From Helichrysum umbraculigerum (lineage: Eukaryota > Streptophyta > Magnoliopsida > Asterales > Asteraceae), in NCBI GenBank assembly GCA_949592205.1, contig CATIUR010000003.1, positions 163,607,759 through 163,671,758 on the forward strand: DNA of 64,000 nucleotides, in the 5' to 3' direction. Of this stretch, positions 1-11,600 are shown piece after piece. Every line of letters starts with the position of its first letter. Position 1 is the stretch's first letter. Below the pieces are notes generated by a model, which worked only from the letters and a program-made list of their open reading frames with translations, was not told where the DNA came from and searched no databases. The translations under genes and the position numbers were made by a program.

Positions 1-108
1 CACCGCTGCATTGCGCGGGTATTGTGCTATATATCTTATGTGCTTTGTGTATTGATTAGTGACACCCAAATCGAGCTTCCGCAAATCATTAAATTTGGGG
101 GTGTCACA
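1..108 (+). mobile_element. 3' end of an LTR retrotransposon (truncated by window start)
   Basis: The tract ends in GGGGGTGTCACA, the mirror of the TGTGACACCCC start common in plant LTRs. Immediately after it, uninterrupted LINE coding sequence begins. The 5' part lies outside the window, so the target duplication (expected GTGAG at 109-113) cannot be checked. The terminal 50 bases can fold (GTGACACCCAAAT against ATTTGGGGGTGTCAC). Confidence 0.5.
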
Positions 109-758
109 GTGAGCAATGACCACCGACCTAGGCTGACATGCCATGAAATTCTGGCAAACAAGAAAACGATCGAGCTTGCTCAATTTATGGCATTCAGGAT
201 TAAGATATGTGAATCTCCTTCCTCCCATGCTAAATTCCTTCAGGCCATTCGAGCATATGAATTCATTAAAATCTTTCGCAGACGCTTGACAAAACAACGA
301 GTTAAATCTTTCATTGGCATGCCGAACCGCGTTAAAATCTCCAAAGAATATCCATACACCTTGATATTGATTTTTTAATGCCTTTAGCTCGTTCCATAAA
401 ACACGTTTCTCAACCACCGGTTGAGGGGCATATACATTAACCAAGAAAACGTTACTGTTAATACCATTCCACTTACCACCGACCATTAAAAAGTGGCGAG
501 ATTTAATGCATATTGTGGCAGAAAAGATGGGCGAATTCCATATGCACAGGATACCACCCGATCTACCAGTTGCATTAACCACTTCAAATTTGAATTCCTT
601 ATTCCCCAACAATTTTCAACGTCAATTTTACTCGAATCCCAGCAATGAGTTTCTTGCAAACCTACAAAATCAATCCGATGTTTCACCTTTAAATTCCTTA
701 TCCAGTCCATTTTGTGAACCTCACTAATTCCCCTAATGTTTAAAGACAACAAATTCAT
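109..758 (-). pseudogene. LINE ORF2 N-terminus: endonuclease (EEP) domain, frameshifted and truncated
   Basis: Minus-strand remnant of a plant L1-type non-LTR retrotransposon ORF2. The apurinic endonuclease motifs appear in order: SLNIRG near the start (758 downward), GLQETH, then VNVYAP, GDFNAV and finally SKLDRFLV. The Asn, Glu and Asp/Asn catalytic positions are therefore all visible. One frameshift at about residue 50 (near 590-600) separates the first piece from the rest. The domain is cut at 109 by an LTR end, so the reverse transcriptase would lie beyond the insertion and is not in this window. The ORF2 ATG (758-756) overlaps the ORF1 stop as ATGA. In this family the protein nicks target DNA to prime reverse transcription; this copy cannot work as it stands. 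Confidence 0.85.
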
Positions 759-2525
759 TGGAAAATCTTTATAACTCCCTCTCCTGCAAGAATCTCATTT
801 AAAACTGCGTCGTTATGATTAACTTGAAAACCAACTTCGTTACCAACCATAATAGTCTTCTCAAGTTCTTGAGATTCCGAAACATGAGAGACCACAGGCG
901 ATTCCTTGATTGATCCGGAATTAATAGACTTATTTAGATCGATCGAAGCAACAAAAGAATGTTGATTAACCGATGAATCCATCGAAGTTTCCCTAATAGG
1001 TGAGGTTTGACGCCTCCTTTTTTTTGAACAACCCATTAACTCCACTGGTTGGGCCTTTGATGAAGAAACTGACCCGTGATGTTTTTTTAACAACCCTTTG
1101 TTTAGGAGGTGCAGAAAATGAAAAAGGCCCAAAAGGCCCAAACTGCATGCCCGGCCCATTAGGTATTGCATGGGAATTGTTCACCAGATCGGGAACCGAG
1201 ATATTATGATGCACACATACAGGGGAAGTAATATCATACGGCGCCTTGTTTGAAGAGACATTATTCACTTTGGATACACCAATACTATCATTACAATCAT
1301 TTAATGTTACACCGATATCATTAATTGCCGACCCTTCATCTTTTTTAGCCGGAGAAACATTGACCTCATCAACTTCCGGTCGGATTTCTCCTTCCTCCAG
1401 GTCCGGCGATCTATCATCCCCAGAATTATCACTAAACGTATCCGATATTCCTTCATCACCACTATCTTCACTACTAGCATCTTGATCCACCTCCATATGT
1501 TCATCATTGCTATTCATGCTCGCGTCTGCAAAAGGATTAAAAAAACAAGCATCTTCGACAACACCAATTGTGAAGTGTTTACCTTCTCCATAATCAATGA
1601 TTAGTTCATCATTAATTTTAGATTTAAATTCAGAAAGTAAACAAACATTGACATATGATAAATCTTCAAATTTCCATACGTTATCATCGCCCATGTCGAG
1701 GATTTTCCCAAAATGAGAAAGAATTTTTTGTAGGTTAACCATAGTTCGGAATTGTATAGGTAAACCTACAATTTTAACGTCAACCAGTCTCTCAAATTTC
1801 CAATTAATGATTGAATCTCCTTTCTTCAACCATGAAAACCACTGTTTCCAGCAATTGGAGTTATTTAGGAAACCTGATGCAGTTTCCTCATCATCGAATC
1901 CAATAAGTGCACACATTCCACCGTAGTAGAACACCTTGCCAATCATTATGCCAGCATCTTTCAACAACCATGGAAGTGCTTTTAAAGTGTCGTACCCATT
2001 AGCTTCACCAAAAAGAAATGATTTGAAAAGAGTAGTGTCAATTTTGGATGAAGGTTTAAGATTGATGCGCAATGGAGGATCTTTTGCCGACGAAGCAGAA
2101 CCTGAAACAATATTAGCATATGATTTAGTTCCTCTTGTGTTCCATACCGATGGTGGAGGAGGAGGAATGCGAATGGATTTTCTAGATAAATTATGAATCT
2201 GGGGCTGGTTGGTCGTCATTTTCCTTTGGAAGCGAGCAATATTAACCATAAGAACATTGTTTTCCAAACTCAACTTGCCAAACGAGTTTTCTAATTCTTT
2301 AGCATTCTCAACACCAATGAATTTCACAAAACCAAAATTTGATCCACCCTTGTCTTTCTTGTTTGCTATGTAAACATCAACCACTTTTCCATAATTCACG
2401 AATAAATCTTTTACATCTTTCGTAGAAACCCCTTCAGGTAAGTTGCCAACGAAGAATGTAGTTAGATCTGAGCCTCGATATTGTTTTCTTCTGATCACCG
2501 TTTTCCAGCCACTATCCATAGCCAT
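755..2525 (-). pseudogene. LINE ORF1: RRM-type RNA-binding (gag-like) protein, one frameshift
   Basis: The reading frame starts at ATG 2525 and is open for about 510 codons. An RRM lies at about residues 22-95, with RNP2-like FFVGNL and RNP1-like SNFGFVKF. A basic/aromatic middle and an acidic Ser/Asp-rich stretch follow (about residues 340-400). Plant L1-type LINEs commonly carry such an RRM ORF1 that binds the element's RNA. The frame breaks at a run of eight T (about 1018-1025). Removing one base would continue the protein in the next frame to a stop at 757-755, which overlaps the ORF2 start codon. The element therefore seems young apart from this homopolymer slip. Confidence 0.85.
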
Positions 2526-2841
2526 CCTTTAAAAAGGTTAATATAGAATTAAAATACCTAATTTATTTTCACTAACTTGGTTTCAAAATTAAAACTTTTT
2601 AATCTCTACTTATAAAAATACATTTACATAAAGTAATATTATCATGAATCCAACTAATTACTTATATACTTATTAACTTACACACTTTCTTATTAAAAAA
2701 CATGATACTAAATATGAAATTTCATATTAATTAAAAATCAACGGCCCGTGTATATACACGGGTTCAAAGTCTAAGTAAGTCATAACACACAATGTATATA
2801 ATGGGCAATATTTGGCCAAAATTAAGTGATGAGCCAAATTA
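2526..2841. other. AT-rich flank with a Helitron-like 3' hairpin
   Basis: This would include the LINE 5' region. At 2745-2762 there is a perfect palindrome, CCCGTGTATATACACGGG, followed at 2771-2774 by CTAA. That is the layout of a Helitron 3' terminus (hairpin then CTRR). The next base is G rather than the expected T, so this is at best a degenerate end. No gene is visible. Confidence 0.35.
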
Positions 2842-4297
2842 AGTTTCCAGCTTGGAAGCCCTTAATTTGCAGCAATCAATGCATCAACCGGCAACTAATC
2901 GTATGTTGTTTGTATATAACTCGTCTGGGGCATCACAAAACCCAGGACGGGCCCTGGTCAAACATATATACAAGTAGTTTGAAAACATCAAATGCTATGA
3001 AAACATCAATATAATACAAGGGAAAACATTAAATCTATTTAGCTACAACAACATAATGACATGAAGCGAATTGTAGACAACACAGTACTACAGAACAGTA
3101 ACTTCACAGGCCCTTTCATATGAAGATAACAACAAATAAACACTTGGTCAAACCTTATTATAGTCCAAGGCATATAACAAACTATCTAAGCTTTGGGTGA
3201 GATTTGGTCAGATATTCAAACCTTATTATAGTCCACGGCATATAACAAACTATCTAAGCTTTGGGTGAGATTTGGTCAAATATATGATAAAGCTTACGTT
3301 CCTTTGTTCCATTTTATTCGGGTCATGTATATATAGCGACAGCCATAAGGGATGTCAATAAGGATTTAAAATACGCATTAATACTTGTACTCATACCATA
3401 ATAAACTTTCTGACCCCCTGAATTTAAGTTGATTCCCATAAGTATCAATTAAAGTACAACCAGTTTATGCATGTTATTGACAGCTTTAAAGGTTGTCATT
3501 AACAATACCCAACAAGGAAAAACAATAGTTCTCTTCGTTCCCAACATCAGTGCTCGTGTATGGCTGTGTTTGTCGATCATAGCACCATAGTCTTATTTCT
3601 TTATAATTAGCGGTACCTGCAATAATCAATACGATCAAAAATCAATGGACACTCTTAAAGGAAATTCATTATCTGATTTTAAGGAATATAGGTATATAAG
3701 AAACTAGAATTGACAAGCATTAATTCCTATAAGAATAAATATTTACGCGTACCGATATCTCAGTTTGACACCAACGCTATTAGATCATCATCGGTGATAA
3801 CCTAGTTCAGGGATTGAGGACGCAATTAATTAGCAAATTACCAAACTTATTACAGGGATATTAAAAGCAAGTATATCATCCAGAATTGAACTATCTAACT
3901 TAGAACAACCATGAAAATGTATTGAAAAAGAGTTTTCGTTACCTTTTTCGTTTCAGCTATGGATTTAAAGCGCCAAAAGAGATCATCAAGTACCTTTCCA
4001 TCATACTCATAACCAAGCTGTAGAGACAAACATAATCATGTTCATGTTTAGTACACAACAACCAAGGTGTTAGTCACTTCATTTAGAAATCAATAAGATC
4101 ACCATATAGTATTGTACTCTACCTCAAGAAGTTTGATTTTCAAAGCATGCCGTCCACTGTAACACAATATTTCAAAACATTAATTAGACTGCGCAAAAAA
4201 AAAAAAAGTATCCAATTGTACTTCATCATACCTAAGTTTTCCAAGTGTAAGTCCGGACTCATTAGATCGATGAAGTCCAATATCTTCAGGAGACATA
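2842..4297 (-). pseudogene. IPMS: 3' remnant of an isopropylmalate-synthase-like gene
   Basis: This minus-strand block is a close copy of 38396-39474, the 3' end of the intact IPMS-like gene. It keeps part of exon 6 (4297-4232; MSPEDIGLHRSN, GKLS), exon 7 (4156-4123), exon 8 (4017-3943; LGYEYDGKVLDD, WRFKS) and exon 9 (3801-3760; VITDDDLIALVSN then TGA). Splice junctions and the early stop are the same as in the full copy. Similarity ends abruptly inside exon 6 at about 4297, and exons 1-5 are absent nearby, so this is a 5'-truncated copy. The similarity includes 3' flanking DNA down to 2842. A tandem duplication of about 72 bp (about 3155-3295) exists only here. No promoter is expected. Confidence 0.85.
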
Positions 4298-5553
4298 ACT
4301 AATAAAGGTTAATAATTGATAATAATAGTAAATTAGTAAATACTGATTTAAGAGAATAATAACAAATAAGAATAACTGAATAAGTACCGATTGGATTTGT
4401 GAGAGTTTATTCAAAAACAGAGATATGTATATAAACAAAAGTGTCTTTTTAGGCAAAATTTAATAAGTTTCTACCGAAAGAAATTGAAAATTTTGAAATG
4501 TCACGTATAAACATAGTTGTCTACTCAAGAGTCGATATCATATAATAACTCATCACATGACTCGATTGATAAGAATCATAATATACAAAGACACGTACTA
4601 ATAAGTACCAAAATATCTTTTAGATCATCATTTTTCAAAGTTATTGGTAAGGGTTTTAGAATTCAAAAACTGTAGGGATGATAAGATTTAAAAGAATTCA
4701 TATAAATAACTAAACAGGTGGAATTGTGGATTCAGCGTGGTTAAGTGGACGAATGGAATGGCATCATTCTCTCAACTTAATTCCCTAGTGATTAACTAAA
4801 CATCCAACCGCATCTTTAATCACAGTCTCTCTTATTAGTCTCTATGGTTTATATTAAGATTACACTGACAGGGATGACACGATCATTGTTGAAAGTTAAT
4901 GTTCTCAAAAGGAGCGCGCAGGGCAGGACTGGGCTCGTGAGGGTTAATGATGAAAAACAACCATGCACAGTTGCTTGAGTCATTTCTGTTTCCATCTTAA
5001 TCCTTTTTTTTTTTTTTTTAATTACACTAAATTAAAATCATGAGTTGTTGCTACAACGAGTAGGAGTACCAAGATCGTGATTAATTCCAGGACCAGTGCT
5101 TACTTAGTATCCTTCCAATATGCTGATCAAAATCATATGCGGACCAAACCAAACCGGCATATACCTGCTGCAATCAATGAACAGCCGTTAGCCTCGTCGT
5201 AAAGGGGAAAGGGAGGGTTCCCTTTAGACCAAACTCGGGCGTGAGAATCAGTACCACCTTAAATGCACTTGAATGTAATAATAGTATTGTAGGTGAAAGA
5301 GAGCTTTTTTGTGGATCCTCCACCTTATGGTTGGTGTGTGGTATTTATACCCTCACCATAATGACTGTGTTATATTGTTGGTGTCATCCTTGGTTTACTT
5401 TCGTTACCTTGGGACAACATATTACTACTTTAGTGTGTACCTTGGGTTTAGTTGTCTTCTCTTTGTTTGATGCACCGTTTGCATGTTTCCCATGCCAACA
5501 CTTATTTTCCCAATGTACTGTTCATTGAATTGACAATGCCTTGCTATGAACTA
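4298..5553. other. Intergenic, no gene recognised
   Basis: AT-rich sequence upstream of the IPMS remnant. A 95-codon open frame at 5241-5528 has no recognisable domain and unconvincing composition. Nothing else is supportable here. Confidence 0.5.
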
Positions 5554-5806
5554 CTCCCTCCGTCCTATTTCTATTGTCCATTATTTCCATTTTGGGGTGT
5601 ACCAAATTAATTGTCCACTTCCATAAATAGAAAGTTTAAGGAAATAAAGTTCTTTTTTACCCCTAGTGTATATATATAAGACAAAAAAATAGGTAAAAAG
5701 TAGAGGGTAAAACTGTCATTTTATCAAAAAGTAAGAGAGAGATAGTTATATTTTCTTAAACTGCGTGTCTTTTTGTCTGGTGACAATAAAATTGGGACGG
5801 AGGGAG
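5554..5806. mobile_element. Stowaway-type MITE (Tc1/mariner)
   Basis: Begins CTCCCTCCGTCC and ends GGGACGGAGGGAG, perfect terminal inverted repeats typical of plant Stowaway elements. It is flanked on both sides by TA (5552-5553 and 5807-5808), the mariner target duplication. At 253 bp and without coding capacity it is non-autonomous. Confidence 0.9.
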
Positions 5807-6840
5807 TATTACCTTTTCTGACATCTCATAGCCGACCTTCCCTCTAGCCTTTGACCGTTGACGCATCAGTTTTGTTTATCGGGATCAATCTCATCTGCTA
5901 CCATTCGGCTTTCATTACGTCTAGGCGTTTGGCACGGTCCTTCCTGGTGCCTTTCAGCTTTTGCTACGTCTTAGTGTGTGTCATGCTCTTGCCTGGTACC
6001 TTTCATCTTTTGTTACGGCTTAGTGACATGATCTTACCTGGCACCTTTTGGCTTTGCATTAGCCCGAAGTTGTTGCTTGATCAATCATGCTTTCTGTATT
6101 TCCTTCGGCTAGCTATTATGCCGAGGGTGTGGTACGTCATCATGAGTGATTCTGACTCATAAAAGCTGATGTCACCCGACAACGTGAAAGGAAGACCAGG
6201 TCCTCTATGACGTCCGTTTCTCCCCACTTCCAGAATACTAGGAGTTCTTTTGGTGTTTGTAATTTGAATGCATGATACCATGCATGCACGTTACTTGGTT
6301 TTCATCTTAAGAAATAGTGATGTAGCCTAATAAATTCCTTATCCTAGCATTATAGATATTTTAGTTTCTTTTGTAAAAAATGAAAAAGATAAATATTAGA
6401 CAATTTGTCTCAAGTGTTGGTTTATTCATTTCCATTAGTCTATTTGTCTGAGGCTATCAACTCGAATCGATCGCTATCAGCATGACTCACAGGGTCGATG
6501 AATGACTCATAAGAGTCAAGGTCATTTAAAAGTCAACGACCGAGTCACCTCGATTTAGGGGTAATGTAACTCGACGTGGAAGAGTCAACTCGTTGCTCGT
6601 AAGAGTTTGACAACTATTCTTATACATGATACAAACACAAAAGTACTACAAAACTGTAATCCAGCTTCCAAACCTATTAAGTAAGTAACAATAAGCCAAC
6701 ATAATTTCAACTTAATTACTAATGTATAAGTTTTATATCATTGACCAGTTAAATCGGTCAAATGGGTAAGAAAGATCATATTCAGATATCTTGTTTGAAC
6801 AAACGTTTACACTAAGGAAATAAGGTTTCCCTCAACTCAC
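5807..6840. other. Intergenic, no gene recognised
   Basis: Contains degenerate internal repeats of GAGTCA/TGACTC words (about 6470-6610). Any further exons of the gene at 6841-7270 should lie here on the minus strand, but none could be recognised. Confidence 0.4.
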
Positions 6841-7270
6841 CAGAATCATCATGCTTGAGATCGGATCCTCTTTTCAATTCAGAACTTGCACCTATCAATA
6901 AAACCAAAACATCTCTTCAGCTATTTGATTGATTTGAGTTGTTATGTGATGTAAACGCACAGTGAGTTCTATTACCAGAAGCAGAAGCAGCAGCAGCGGT
7001 TCTCCTTTTAATGAAGACCACGGGCCCCATACCCAATCCTTCGACAATATAGGGTGGTCTTCTTGCGTCTGGAAAATTATCCACGGGCTCGGGCTGGGTC
7101 TCGGGATCCGGAGAATGCTCCCTCGTTTTAAGATAGTCTTGCTTCCAAGGATGGAGGAAATCGTCGGGGGACATGCTCACGAAAACCATTTCGTTATTTT
7201 GGGTTTGTGAATGAGTTGTGGATTGTTGGGAGTTATCCATGACTGTGGCTTCCATGCCATCTACATCCAT
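6841..7270 (-). CDS. First two exons of an unidentified plant protein (3' part not found)
   Basis: Exon 1 runs from ATG 7270 to 6976 and exon 2 from 6891 to 6841. Both junctions have good GT/AG signals and the phase is kept across the intron (Gly codon split after its first base). The predicted start is acidic and Gln/Asn-rich (MDVDGMEATV...). A compact segment with SPDDFLHPWKQDYL and RRPPYIVEGLGMGPVVFIKR follows, then an Ala/Ser run. Exon 2 adds a short polar segment (ELKRGSDLKHDD) and ends at a consensus donor, so at least one more exon is required. I do not recognise the family. No continuation is evident towards 5.8 kb, so the gene may be truncated or have a distant exon. Confidence 0.55.
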
Positions 7271-7772
7271 CCTCTCTGATATTTTTGGTTATTTTGGGTT
7301 AGGGTTTCTATCGGTACCTGTACCTGTTTTTGTGATTGCTTAAATTGCATAAGTGGTACCTGGGGTTCATATAAAGTTACGGTTTTAAACTTTTTATGAA
7401 TAAGAGTGTATAATTTTTTTTACATTCACATCTAGTCTACACTATCTACAAATATAAGAGTTAATTCGGTATGGTTGATAATCCTCGTTTATATTACACT
7501 AACACGTCCAATTCTTTTACTTCATATTTTATAGGATTTTTCTAACGGTAGCCCTAAGGGCTATATTTAAAAAAATATTTTATGCATAAAGAGTGGTAAG
7601 TTAAGGTAAGTGGGGTAGTTATTAAGGAGTTATGGAGATGGTTATGATCAATGTACAACAGGACAATGCATGTCTGAATATATTAAACATAGCCTTTAGG
7701 GTTATGTTTAGAATAATCCTATTTTATATCGGTAGTACAAAAAAACAAAAAAAAAAACAAAATTTATTATAA

Positions 7773-8064
7773 GGGTTAAGTGTTTGAAAATGTATATAAC
7801 TATGCGTTGACTTCTTTAGTGTGTACAAAACTAAATTGACCTCCATTGTATGTGCTTAACTATTAATTTCGACCATTGTATGTATTTTTGTGACGTGTCA
7901 ACTGTGTAGAGATGCCATTTGTCACCTTATATTTGATAACACGTCACAAATAAACATACAATTGTCGAAATTAATAGTTAAGTACATACAATGGAGGTCA
8001 ATTTAGTTTTGTACACACTAAAGAAGTCAACGCATAGTTATATGCATTTTCAAACACTTAACCC
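7773..8064. mobile_element. Mutator-like foldback MITE with 9-bp target duplication
   Basis: The two arms are near-perfect inverted repeats of more than 100 bp, beginning GGGTTAAGTGTTTG and ending CAAACACTTAACCC. The flanks carry the 9-bp direct repeat TTATTATAA (7764-7772 and 8065-8073), the length typical of MULE insertions. No coding capacity. Confidence 0.85.
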
Positions 8065-8695
8065 TTATTATAAAGATGGTTCACTCGTTAATTTTAACAT
8101 TTCACCCCGTTAAGCGCATTAAAATAACCATTTCAATCCTTTGATCAAAATTGACAATTTTTACAATCATCATTCACCATTAGCACATACATAGCAAAGA
8201 GTAAATACACCAACCATCAGAACCATCACGTTGTGTAACCCCTGCCGACACAACCAAAACATACGACAAAGTTTGCTGGATCTTGAAAGAAGCTCCCACC
8301 ATCTACCGGATCTAAAAAATACTCGAAATCAAAACCATTCAAAATTTCGATTTATAAAGACCGGCATGATCTCGCCTTCTAAAGACCAATGCTGTCGAAA
8401 TATTTTGACGAATACAATGGCGACGTTCAGGACTTGGAGTTTTCTTGTTAAAATGAGCTTTTAATATACTTAATGGCTAAAATGTTAAACTTAACGAATG
8501 ATAGTCCGTCTATTCAATAAGTTTAGTGTTTTCGAGCTGTCGATACAATAGGTTTAACTACATGAACCAAGTAAAACCACAAGTACCAACCATGCAATTA
8601 CCTTTGAATTTAGTAATCGATTATATATTTTGACTTGTAAGATATATAGTCGAATAATAATAAAATAATATGAGTAATAATGAGAATAATAATTA

Positions 8696-11600
8696 TCTAT
8701 AAAATATACTTAAAGCAAAATAGGATGGAGAAGTTTGGACCATTGATTAAATTTCTTCCTTAGCAATCTAACGATCCAGGATAATTACATTTTCCACCCC
8801 TAATTATTTATTGAGCTTTTAATATAAATTTTCGACATAAATAAATAAAATTAAATAATTAAAATTTTGGATATAACAATAAAAAATACACACGCCCAAA
8901 CTGCCTACCGTATTTCTCTCAAAAACCCCGGAACCCTACCTCTCTTTCGATTGCACCTTCATCCTCATCATCGATGGGTACAAGAAACAAGATTCTAACA
9001 AACGATAGTCATCAGTAGCCATACAACTTCAATAATTGTCAATTGCTTATCAGGTAAGCTTCTTTAGATTTTCTCAAACCCTATTTCCTATGGATCGATG
9101 ACATGATTTCGATTTCTTTCAAAATTAAAGTTTGACATGTAATTTTATCATTATATTGTGTTTTCTTTGACATGTTCTTATTTTGTTTGTTATTTTGTTA
9201 AGGCTTAACTTTTCGTTATTTGATTGATTTTGTTTGTGATTTGTGCAGCTTACTTTGTTTCGAGATACGGGTTATGATTTTTATGAGTTTTCTGTATGAT
9301 CCATTTACATTCTTATTTTCTCTTTAAGCTCTTTCAGTTTTATATTGATGTACTTTGATTGTTTTGCAGTTTCAATATCGATTATGGATTTCTGTATAAT
9401 GTGTTATTATAATTAAACGGATATTGTCCTATGTTACCCGTTCAACCTATTTGATAGGTTTCCTATTGTTTAGCTTAACCCATTTGATCACTCAGATCAA
9501 CCCCTAGATAGGTAATCTGGTCGAAATTGCCATCTATACTAGCTACATAAGTAAAAAAAGAGGCTGAAATTTACAGTTTTGGAGTTCTGGTCCTAGGAAT
9601 CATTAGCTGTAGGAAAAATACATTCCTGAATATGTAAGTGAATGAACTATTTATTTTTGTATTGAATAGGCATGTAAACTATACGAGAAGTCAAAGATGG
9701 ATAATCTCTTAGATCCAAGAATGCAGAATGATGGTAATGTGGGAAAAGATGTAATGCAAACAATTTGTGTGGCTTTATTATGCCATCTTCGATTGCAAAG
9801 CTATTAAAAAGAAATAGTTCAACACCATAATGTAGTTCATTTATTATTCTAATTATATTTGAGGCGAACTTAATGATAGATATAAATGATTTCAGTAGCT
9901 CTTGATGGAAGTTACTCCAAGGTATGCATACTGTTTGAGTGCTCCAATAATATCAAATGGCTGTAAGCTATGTTTAACATTAATGACGATTTTTTCTTCA
10001 AGTTTGAGTCGTATAATCTAATATAATGCAAGATCAAACCCCTATTTGCCACTAAGAATCATCGTTGTCCCCAGTGTATCTTATGTATGGAATGGGAGTC
10101 CCTCGGTACCTATTTAAATCTTATACTTTATATTAATACTCTACTTTCAAATGCACAAAATAGTTGGAGTATGATGTATGTTATCAAACTAGGTACGGAG
10201 TTTTTGAATTCTGATGTGTTTTGTTTTTGTTTGTGCAATTATTGCTATAGTTGAGACAAGTTTGAAGAGATAGAACTGCTCATATAAATATTTTGATATA
10301 GCATGGGCTTATATCTTAGATACATGTAAAATGTTGGATTTTGATTGGAATTTAAAAGTGTGGGATGTAGATTTATTAGTATGTCGATGTGCTTGAAGAG
10401 ATAGAATTTCCTAATTTTAGTCCTCATATTTCTGGCTTGATGTAGAGGAAATTGCAATTTGAGGCGATATGTTACAATGGTTGATTAGATTATCGGGATG
10501 TTTATGATGAATACGTTCTCATATTTATATGTGTATATACTTGATTGCATATCCTTTGCAGATTCGAATAAAGTGTGATGACTACAATAGTTGATCTTAC
10601 GAAGCCGTATTAATTACGTATAATCGATTCTTACATTAATTATTATTTGCATTTATATAATTGTTTGTTCAGGTTTGGAAAAGAGTACAACTCATTATCC
10701 TCTTGATAGTCGTTTCTTTGATATGGCGATAAACCCTTTTTATTCTTCTATGCTCTTATTTTTTTTATTTTCTGGGTAAAGTGAACATTTCTTTATATGA
10801 TTACTTTTGCAAAGTTTGAGGTTATGATGCTAGGTCTTTGATGAATTACTCAACAGGTTTTTGAATGTGGAGGTGGTTTTCGGCAAGAGGTGTGAACACA
10901 AAGGTTTCACGGGATGGCTAGAAGAATCCTACTGATGGTCAGTTCTAAACTCTAATTGCCTGAATATTAGGATTAGTGGTGGTGAAATAATATGATTTGA
11001 AAAGTTATAGAATATTTTTTTTACGTGTTTTCAATCGATATAAGCTTTATGCAGAAATTATGTGTAGCTTATGAAGTAGTGGCGGTGATGATACATTAAA
11101 GATAATTGTTATGGATTTATGGTATTTCATGAACCAATAAAGATCTATTTATACATGTTTTGGTGAGTCTGTTACTCTGTTTATGCATTCAATAATTAAG
11201 AGTGTTTCTTTTCATAAATTTAAGGGTTTTCATTTATCATCTTTATTGCACTTATTTGTATTAATAATTAGGTCCCATGTATGCTTCACAGTCCAGATGA
11301 TATAAACTTAAAGGTTGCAATTGGAAGTACTAACAACAGTTCGCTTTGAGATGAGTTTAAGCCTTTTTACATTAGTCCTAAATTGGTTGCTGAAGGAAGT
11401 TTTTAATTTCTAAATTTCTTCATAGCGCGAATGCGAAATGATGTGAGATTATTTTAATTTTATGATAAGCTATAGGGCCACTGTCATATATGGGTGCAGT
11501 TGAAACTGTCATTATAGTAATTTTGGTTTTGCTTGGCTTGCCATGGGTATTTATGAGTCACTTACGGTTATGTTTCATCACTAACAGGTTTTATTGTTAA

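Noticed and set aside
5241..5528. 95-codon open frame in the intergenic region
   Set aside because: No recognisable motif, no splice or promoter context, Cys/Leu/Thr-skewed composition typical of chance frames.
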